Source: Actinomycetota bacterium (GTDB lineage: Bacteria; Actinomycetota; Thermoleophilia; UBA2241). From it: a stretch of DNA of 11,204 nucleotides. Positions within the stretch are counted from its first letter, which is position 1. Each line of letters starts with the position of its first letter. A model generated the notes under the pieces. The model saw only the letters and a list, made by a program, of their open reading frames with translations, did no database searches and had not been told where the DNA came from. The stretch covers positions 2,950 to 14,153 of the forward strand of contig PKYM01000175.1 in assembly GCA_003132645.1 (NCBI GenBank), written 5' to 3'. Both the position numbers and the translations under genes were made by a program. Shown in pieces: positions 6,234 to 11,204 of the stretch.

Positions 6234-7109
6234 TTACAGCAGTTCGAGTCGCTCGAGCTCGTCTTCGATCAGGCGCCGTTCGTCGTCGGAGGCTTCGACG
6301 AGCGGCAGGCGCAGGCCGCCGACCTCGTGACCGAGCATGTTCAGCGCCGCCTTCAGCGGTATCGGGTTGCTCGTCACGAAGAGCGCCCTGAGCAGCGGCG
6401 CGAGCTCCTTTTCGAGGGCCGCGGCGCGGACGTGGTCGCCGCCGCGCGCGGCCGTCACGAGCTCCTTGAGCCGGGAGCCGACCAGATGGCTTGCCACGGA
6501 GATGCAGCCCCAGCCGCCCATGGTCGCGACTTCGAGGGTCATGTCGTCGTTGCCGGCGTACAGACCGAGGTCGCACAGCTCCATGAGCCGACGCGACTGC
6601 TCGAGGTCGGGGTTGGCCTGCTTGACGGCGACGATGTTCTCGATGCCCGAAAGCTCGGCCAGCAGTTCCGGCGTCAGGTTGACGACGCAGCGCGAGGGGA
6701 TGTTGTAGATGATCACCGGCAGGTTCGTGGCCGCGGCGACAGCGGTGAAGTGGGCCCGCAGGCCGCGTTCGGGCGGCCGGTTGTAGTAGGGCGTGACGAC
6801 GAGCACGCCGTCGACGCCGGCGTCTTCGGCGCGGCGCGTGAGGGCCACGGAATGGGCGGTGTCGTTGGTGCCCGTGTTGGCGATCACCGGGCCGCGTCCG
6901 TCGGCGATCTCGACCGCCTGACGAAACAGGCCGACCTTCTCGTCGTCGGTCAGGGTGGGCGACTCGCCGGTGGTGCCCGCCACCACAAGGCCGTCGGAGC
7001 CGCTCGACAGGAGGTGGTCGATCAGCTGGGCGAAGGCGATCTGGTCGACCTGCAGGTCGAGGGTGAACGGCGTGACCATCGCGGTCAGAATGTCTCCGAA
7101 GGATTCCAC
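6234..7109 (-). CDS. dapA: 4-hydroxy-tetrahydrodipicolinate synthase
   Basis: DapA condenses pyruvate with aspartate semialdehyde, the committed step to diaminopimelate and lysine. The 291-residue TIM-barrel protein has the usual length. Active-site features are all present: GTTGESPTL with the threonine pair (T46, T47), YYNRP with Y109, Y135 in IIYNIPSR, R140 of the same motif, and the Schiff-base lysine K163 in VAVKQA. GNDDM near 186-190 matches the late barrel loop. The start is GTG at 7109, preceded by GGGGGAG with 8-base spacing; this ribosome site overlaps the end of dapB. The 5-base gap after dapB implies one transcript and likely coupling. No regulatory riboswitch is visible upstream of the dap genes in this window. 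Confidence 0.97.
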   Translation of the reverse strand: MESFGDILTAMVTPFTLDLQVDQIAFAQLIDHLLSSGSDGLVVAGTTGESPTLTDDEKVGLFRQAVEIADGRGPVIANTGTNDTAHSVALTRRAEDAGVDGVLVVTPYYNRPPERGLRAHFTAVAAATNLPVIIYNIPSRCVVNLTPELLAELSGIENIVAVKQANPDLEQSRRLMELCDLGLYAGNDDMTLEVATMGGWGCISVASHLVGSRLKELVTAARGGDHVRAAALEKELAPLLRALFVTSNPIPLKAALNMLGHEVGGLRLPLVEASDDERRLIEDELERLELL

Positions 7110-7114
7110 GATCT

Positions 7115-7939
7115 CTACTCCCCCAGTTCTTGGTCTGCGACAGGGTCGCTCAACAGGCTCTCAAGTCCGATGGTCGTGCCCTCGAGTGACGGCGCCCGGC
7201 GGATGGCAAGCAGGGCGCCGGCCATGAAGGATTCGCGCGCCAGGGAGTCGTGGCGGATCGAGAGGGTCTCCCCCGCGCCGCCGAAGACGACCTCCTGGTG
7301 GGCGACGAAGCCCGGCAGCCGCAGGCTGTGGATGCGTACGCCGCCGCTGGCGAGCCCGCGCGAGGGTCGTGTCTCGGCGGCGCCGTGCGGGTGGGCGGCG
7401 CCACCCTCGGTCATGAGTCGCGCCGTCAGCAGCGAGGTGCCCGACGGCGCGTCGGCCTTGCCCTGCTCGTGCGCCTCGATGATCTCGGCCGACGGGAAGT
7501 AGCGCGCCGCTCGCGCCGCGAACTCCATGAGCAGGACGGCGCCCAGGGCGAAGTTCGGTACCACGAGCAGCGGCGCCTTGTGGGCGGCGGCCAGCGCCGC
7601 CAGGCTCTCGACCTGCTCGTCGCTCAACCCCGTCGTGCCGACGACGGTCGGCAGGCCAGCGCTCAGCGTCGCCGAGACGTTGGCAAACACCGCGCCCGGC
7701 AGGGTGAAGTCGACCGCCACGTCGGGCCGTACGTTCGCGAGAGCCTCGTCCACGGTGGCATAGAGTGGCGCCGACGATGGCCCGGCGCCGGCTTCCGGCT
7801 CGCTCTGGCGGTCGGCGCCGGCGAGGCGCTCGCCCGGGTCGACCCGGGCGACCAGGGTCAGGTCGTCCTGGCGGGCGATGGTGGCGCACAGCAACGAGCC
7901 CATGCGACCGAGCGCCCCGAGCACGACGACGCCGCTCAC
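7115..7939 (-). CDS. dapB: 4-hydroxy-tetrahydrodipicolinate reductase
   Basis: DapB uses NAD(P)H to reduce the product of DapA to tetrahydrodipicolinate. The 274-residue protein shows an N-terminal nucleotide-binding motif GALGRMG (8-14), VDFTLPGA, VVGTTGL (99-105), VPNFALGAVL, and the substrate-binding block EAHEQGKADAPSGTSL. The catalytic histidine (H157) and lysine (K161) are kept, but the second histidine of the usual HH pair is glutamate (E158). C-terminal family motifs IHSLRLPGFVAHQEV and IRHDS are present, followed by a short acidic tail. The GTG start at 7939 overlaps the TGA of the M16 peptidase by 4 bases (GTGA), so translation is probably coupled. A linker at about 40-58, rich in Gly/Pro/Ser, is longer than minimal. 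A 22-bp palindrome covers codons 30-37. Confidence 0.96.
   Translation of the reverse strand: MSGVVVLGALGRMGSLLCATIARQDDLTLVARVDPGERLAGADRQSEPEAGAGPSSAPLYATVDEALANVRPDVAVDFTLPGAVFANVSATLSAGLPTVVGTTGLSDEQVESLAALAAAHKAPLLVVPNFALGAVLLMEFAARAARYFPSAEIIEAHEQGKADAPSGTSLLTARLMTEGGAAHPHGAAETRPSRGLASGGVRIHSLRLPGFVAHQEVVFGGAGETLSIRHDSLARESFMAGALLAIRRAPSLEGTTIGLESLLSDPVADQELGE
7830..7851. repeat. Perfect 22-bp palindrome in the dapB 5' coding region
   Basis: Positions 7830-7840 are followed with no spacer by their exact reverse complement, 7841-7851; the centre is GGGTCGACCC. It lies 88-109 bases after the dapB GTG, covering codons 30-37 at the end of the second beta-strand. As a spacer-less palindrome it could be a dimeric-protein site in DNA or a hairpin in RNA. 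No function is known. Confidence 0.9.
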
Positions 7940-9207
7940 TCGGAATCCCAGCTGTAGCCCGACACCGTGGCCTGAAACGGCTCAGACTCTGGTCCGACGC
8001 ACACCGCCGACCAGGTGGCGACGTCGTAGAACTCGTGCGCGAGCGCCACGACGGCGTCGTAGTCGACGGCTTCGATCTGGGCCAGCATGCCGTCGAGCGT
8101 GCGGATCTCGAGGCCCAGCAGGACGCTGCGTCCGAGCCGGTTCATGCGAGCCGACGGGCTTTCCATGCTGAGCACGATCTGGCCCTTGATCTGTTCCTTG
8201 GTGCGCTCGATCTCTTCGACCGTGAGTGTCTCGGGCAGGCGTTCGAGTTCGGTGGTGCAGAGCTCCATGACCTCGGCCAGGCCCTCTGGCCGCGAGCCGA
8301 ACGATATGGCCACGAGCCCCGTGTCGGCATACAGCGCGGTGTAGGAGTAGACCGAATACACCAGGCCGCGCTTCTCGCGGATCTCCTGGAACAGCCGCGA
8401 GCTCGACGAACCGCCGAGGGCGGTGTCGAGCACCGACAGCGCGAAGCGCCGCGGATCTTCGCGCGACATGGCCGGCGCGCCGAGGCAGACATGGAACTGC
8501 TCCGTCTCCTTGCGCATGAAATAGGCGTCGTGGCGCGCCTTGGGCAGGCGCAGAGACGGTGCGGGCGGGTCGGCCGCGCCGACTCCGGGGCCGAAGTGTT
8601 TGCGGGCAAGCTCGACGACGTGCTCGTGGCGCAGGTTGCCGGCGGCGGCCACCACGATCGCCGGGTTCACGTAGTGCTGCTGGTGGTAGGCCTTGATGGT
8701 CGCCTCATCCAAGCCCTGCAGGGTCTCGGCGGTGCCGATGATCTGGCGACCGAGAGGGTGCTCCCAGAAGACGGTCTCGGCGAGGTAGTCGTGGATCAGA
8801 TCTGAGGGCGAGTCCTCGTAGAGGGCGACCTCTTCGAGGACGACCTCGCGCTCGGCGTCGAGCTCGGCCATGAGGGGCCGCACCACCATGTCGGCCATCA
8901 CCGCGAAGGCCTCGTCGAGATGGGCGTCGAGAAACCGCGCGTGGACCAGGGTGTACTCCTTGGAGGTGGCGGCGTTCAGCTCGCCGCCCATCTGGTCGAA
9001 GATGCGGGCGATGTCCCAAGCGGAGTAGTCGGTCGTGCCCTTGAAGATCAGGTGCTCGATCAGGTGCGAGATGCCGGCGCGGGTCGGGTCCTCGTGACGG
9101 GACCCGACCCCTATCCAGAATCCGAGAGCGATCGACCGCACGCTGTCGATGGGCTCGGTGACGACCCGCAGCCCATTGTCGAGCGTGGCGATCTGGAAGC
9201 CCTGGAT
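7936..9207 (-). CDS. M16B family zinc metallopeptidase (pitrilysin/insulinase type, processing-peptidase-like)
   Basis: About 423 residues, the normal length of single-chain bacterial M16B peptidases. The inverted zinc motif HLIEH lies at 48-52, with the downstream glutamate in VVLEEVALYEDSP (about 125/126). The C-terminal half carries ALGGSSSSRLFQEIREKRG and YSVYSY, the Arg/Tyr signature of the second domain. It is cytoplasmic, with no signal peptide. Substrates are unknown in most bacteria; the Bacillus counterpart MlpA sits at the same place beside pnp. It follows pnp by 14 bases and overlaps dapB. The start is odd: no ATG, GTG or TTG lies in frame between 9474 (deep inside pnp) and codon 23. 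I place it at ATC 9207, six bases after a clean GGAGG, which gives an N-terminus (QGFQIATLDNGLRVV) like the family. If that is wrong, the alternatives are a base error or GTG 9141. Confidence 0.92.
   Translation of the reverse strand: MQGFQIATLDNGLRVVTEPIDSVRSIALGFWIGVGSRHEDPTRAGISHLIEHLIFKGTTDYSAWDIARIFDQMGGELNAATSKEYTLVHARFLDAHLDEAFAVMADMVVRPLMAELDAEREVVLEEVALYEDSPSDLIHDYLAETVFWEHPLGRQIIGTAETLQGLDEATIKAYHQQHYVNPAIVVAAAGNLRHEHVVELARKHFGPGVGAADPPAPSLRLPKARHDAYFMRKETEQFHVCLGAPAMSREDPRRFALSVLDTALGGSSSSRLFQEIREKRGLVYSVYSYTALYADTGLVAISFGSRPEGLAEVMELCTTELERLPETLTVEEIERTKEQIKGQIVLSMESPSARMNRLGRSVLLGLEIRTLDGMLAQIEAVDYDAVVALAHEFYDVATWSAVCVGPESEPFQATVSGYSWDSE
8401..8431. repeat. Bulged 13-bp hairpin inside the M16 gene
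   Basis: GCTCGAC (8401-8407) pairs with GTCGAGC (8425-8431). Inside it ACCGCC (8410-8415) pairs with GGCGGT (8419-8424) around a 3-base GAG loop, with a 2-base bulge at 8408-8409. It lies in conserved coding sequence (LDTALGGSS), so the protein may dictate it. It may be incidental. Confidence 0.45.
9081..9110. repeat. 11-bp inverted repeat in the M16 5' coding region
   Basis: GGGTCGGGTCC (9081-9091) is the exact reverse complement of 9100-9110, with an 8-base loop in which two more pairs can form. It covers codons 33-43 (GVGSRHEDPTR), 97-126 bases after the proposed start. It lies in fairly conserved sequence just ahead of the zinc motif. Confidence 0.75.
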
Positions 9208-9213
9208 GGCCCG

Positions 9214-9218
9214 CCTCC
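9214..9218 (-). promoter_or_regulatory. Shine-Dalgarno GGAGG that decides the M16 start
   Basis: GGAGG (9218-9214 on the minus strand) lies in the 14 bases between the pnp TAG and ATC 9207, with a 6-base spacer (CGGGCC). It is among the clearest ribosome sites in the window, and the only codon at the right distance in the M16 frame is ATC. Confidence 0.7.
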
Positions 9219-9221
9219 GGC

Positions 9222-11204
9222 CTAGTGTTCCGCCGGCGCCTCGACCGGTCGCAGACCGATCCGATTGCGCGCCTTGTCGATCTCGACGACCTCGACCGTG
9301 ATCGTGTCGCCACGGCTCACGACGTCGTCGACCTTGTCGATCCGCTTGCCGCCGCCGAGTTTGGAGATGTGGATCAGTCCGTCGACGCCCTTCTTGAGCT
9401 CGACGAAGGCGCCGAAGTCGGTCGTCTTGACCACCTTGCCGGTGATGATGTCGCCGACCTCGATGTCCTTGCACATCGAGACGATGCGCTCGGTGACCGC
9501 CTCGCCTGCCTCCATGTCGGGGGCGGCGACGTAGATCGTGCCGTCGTCTTCGATGTCGATCTGCACGCCGAACTCCTCGCAGAGCCCCTTGATGGTCTCG
9601 CCGCCCTTGCCGATGACGAGGCCGATCTGGTCGGGGTTGATCTGGATCGTGAAGATGCGCGGCGCGAACGGAGACAGCTCGGCGCGCGGCTCAGGCAGCG
9701 TGGCGAGCATCTTGTCGAGGATGAAGAGCCGGCCGAGACGGGCCTGCTCGAGGGCGTCGCCCAGGATCTCGAAGCTCACGCCCGAGATCTTGATGTCCAT
9801 CTGCAGGGCGGTGATGCCGTTGCGCGAGCCCGCCACCTTGAAGTCCATGTCGCCGAGGTGGTCCTCGACGCCGGCGATGTCGGAGAGCACGACGTAGTCG
9901 TCACCCTCCTTGATCAGCCCCATGGCGATGCCGGCTACCGGCTGCTTGATCTGCACGCCGGCGTCCATGAGCGAGAGGGTCGAGCCGCAGACGCTGGCCA
10001 TGGACGATGAACCGTTGCTTTCGAGGATCTCGGACACCAGGCGGATGGTATAGGGGAACTCCTTGTCGTCGGGCAGCATGTTGACGAGCGCCCGCTCGGC
10101 CAGCGCCCCGTGACCGATGTCACGCCGCTTGGGACCGCGCATGAAGCCGGTCTCCCCCACCGAGTAGGGCGGGAAGTTGTAGTGGTGCATGTACTTCTTG
10201 CCGGTCTCGGGGTTGATCGTGTCGATGCGCTGGGCGTCGCCTGTGGCGCCGAGGGTGGTGAGGGTGAGGGCCTGCGTCTGGCCGCGTGTGAACAGGGCCG
10301 AGCCATGGGTGCGCGGCACGAGGCCGACTTCGCAGGTGATGGGCCTGATCTCGTCGGTGCCGCGGCCGTCGGGGCGCCGCTTGTCGACGGCGATGCGCCG
10401 CCGGATGACGTCTTTTTCGCGCTGTGAGAAGGCGCGCTTGACCTGGACCGCGCGCTCGCGCAGCTCGGCTTCGTCGACGCCCTGGGTGAGCCGCTCGACG
10501 ATCTGCTGACGCAGCTCGACGGTGGCGTCCTGACGGGCCTTCTTCTCTTGGATGGCGGTGACCCGGTCGACGTCGGCGCCGTAGGAGCTCACGATGGCGT
10601 CGTAGAGACCACGGTCGACTTCGTAGACCGGCACCTCCCACTTGGGCTTGCCGGCGAGCTCGCGCAGACGCAGCTGGGCGTCGATCAGCTTCTGGATCTC
10701 GGCGTGGGCGATGCGCAGGCCCTCGAGGACCTGCTGCTCGCTGGCCTCCATGGCGCCCGCTTCGACCATCACGACGGCGTCGCGGCTGCCGGAGACGACC
10801 AGATCGAGGGTGGCCCCTTCGAGCTGCGAGAGCAGCGGGTTGACCACGTACTCGCCGTCGATCAGGCCGACACGCACGGCCGCAAGCGGCCCCAGGAACG
10901 GGATCTCGGAGAGCGTGAGAGCGGCCGACGCGCCCGTCATGGTGAGCACGTCGTAGGCGTACTCCTGGTCGAACGAGAGCACGGTGCCGATGATCTGCAC
11001 CTCGTTCATGAAGCCCTTCGGAAACGACGGCCTGATGGGCCGGTCGATCTGCCGGGCGGTCAGGGTGGCCTTGTCGCTGGGACGCGACTCGCGCTTGATG
11101 AACCCGCCGGGGATCTTGCCCGCGGCGTACATGCGCTCCTCGACGTCGACTGTCAGTGGAAAGAAGTCCTGGTTTTCGCGCGCTTCCTCGCGGGCCACCG
11201 CGGT
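9222..11204 (-). CDS. pnp: Polyribonucleotide nucleotidyltransferase (PNPase), missing its N-terminal end at the right window edge
   Basis: PNPase degrades RNA 3'-5' with phosphate as a trimeric ring. About 660 residues are visible. The text enters in the first RNase PH domain just before [19 protein letters not shown], so roughly 50 residues lie off the window; the GTG at 11198 is an internal valine codon, not the start. The helical linker (about 165-265) precedes the second RNase PH domain with [42 protein letters not shown] and the catalytic block [12 protein letters not shown] (aspartates about 446 and 452, lysine 454 in the visible numbering). The KH domain follows ([15 protein letters not shown] loop GKGG) and then the S1 domain ([24 protein letters not shown]). 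The protein ends soon after S1 at PAEH. The gene leads the M16-dapB-dapA run. Confidence 0.98.
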   Translation of the reverse strand, partial: TAVAREEARENQDFFPLTVDVEERMYAAGKIPGGFIKRESRPSDKATLTARQIDRPIRPSFPKGFMNEVQIIGTVLSFDQEYAYDVLTMTGASAALTLSEIPFLGPLAAVRVGLIDGEYVVNPLLSQLEGATLDLVVSGSRDAVVMVEAGAMEASEQQVLEGLRIAHAEIQKLIDAQLRLRELAGKPKWEVPVYEVDRGLYDAIVSSYGADVDRVTAIQEKKARQDATVELRQQIVERLTQGVDEAELRERAVQVKRAFSQREKDVIRRRIAVDKRRPDGRGTDEIRPITCEVGLVPRTHGSALFTRGQTQALTLTTLGATGDAQRIDTINPETGKKYMHHYNFPPYSVGETGFMRGPKRRDIGHGALAERALVNMLPDDKEFPYTIRLVSEILESNGSSSMASVCGSTLSLMDAGVQIKQPVAGIAMGLIKEGDDYVVLSDIAGVEDHLGDMDFKVAGSRNGITALQMDIKISGVSFEILGDALEQARLGRLFILDKMLATLPEPRAELSPFAPRIFTIQINPDQIGLVIGKGGETIKGLCEEFGVQIDIEDDGTIYVAAPDMEAGEAVTERIVSMCKDIEVGDIITGKVVKTTDFGAFVELKKGVDGLIHISKLGGGKRIDKVDDVVSRGDTITVEVVEIDKARNRIGLRPVEAPAEH

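Noticed and set aside
4474..6330. A 618-codon open frame on the + strand
   Set aside because: Antisense to rnj, whose product has every catalytic motif. The translated text resembles no family.
7045..7060. 16-bp perfect palindrome (TCGACCTGCAGGTCGA) in dapA
   Set aside because: Arms of 8 bp are expected about once by chance in a window of this size and GC content; kept only as a side note to the start-proximal pattern.
9208..9474. N-terminal extension of the M16 peptidase from ATG 9474
   Set aside because: The 89 added residues are an Arg/Gly/His-rich out-of-frame reading of the pnp S1 domain and match nothing expected before the first M16 strand.
1..11204. Search for a novel defence, mobile or secondary-metabolite system
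   Set aside because: All protein space is taken by well-known housekeeping families in a conserved order. I saw no transposase, integrase, att-like repeats, CRISPR repeats, tRNA or rRNA.

Overview
This is a GC-rich window in which every supportable gene lies on the minus strand. Read in the direction of transcription (right to left), the order is pnp (partial, enters from the right edge), an M16 zinc peptidase, dapB, dapA, rnj, ftsK, rodZ, yajQ and rimO (partial, leaves at the left edge). All are housekeeping genes. The run pnp - M16 peptidase - dap genes - RNase J - FtsK/SpoIIIE - RodZ-like HTH protein resembles the neighbourhood known from Bacillus and from Actinomycetota. RNase J, high GC, tight packing, GTG starts and the DapA K-Q-A-N active-site context suggest a Gram-positive-type bacterium, most likely a deep actinobacterial lineage (for example Thermoleophilia-like). 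The lineage is an inference; there is no rRNA in the window.

Layout. 11204-9222: PNPase, lacking roughly its first 50 residues. 9207-7936: M16B peptidase, 14 bases after pnp, with no usable ATG/GTG/TTG start. 7939-7115: dapB, overlapping the peptidase stop by 4 bases. 7109-6234: dapA, 5 bases later. A 70-80 base gap with a strong hairpin precedes rnj (6150-4486). A 78-base gap leads to ftsK (4407-1897). A 192-base gap with a hairpin and a plausible sigma-70-type promoter leads to rodZ (1704-973), whose stop abuts the yajQ ATG (972-481). rimO starts 29 bases further on (about 451) and runs off the window.

How the genes fit together. PNPase and RNase J are 3'-5' and 5'-end/endonucleolytic RNA decay enzymes. 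DapA and DapB are the two consecutive steps into the diaminopimelate/lysine branch that feeds peptidoglycan and protein synthesis. FtsK moves DNA at the septum and RodZ links the cytoskeleton to cell-wall elongation. YajQ is a nucleotide/c-di-GMP-binding family protein, and RimO modifies ribosomal protein S12. The window reads as two or three transcription units of growth, envelope and RNA genes.

I found no mobile element, CRISPR array, RNA gene, toxin or defence system, and no new gene system. What stands out is at the DNA/RNA level. Two perfect long inverted repeats lie inside coding sequence: 23-bp arms in rimO and 21-bp arms in ftsK. A near-perfect 16-bp hairpin lies in the rimO linker, a 22-bp palindrome in dapB and an 11-bp stem in the M16 gene. 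Apart from the linker hairpin, these lie about 65-150 bases downstream of the start codon. The second oddity is the apparent ATC start of the M16 peptidase.
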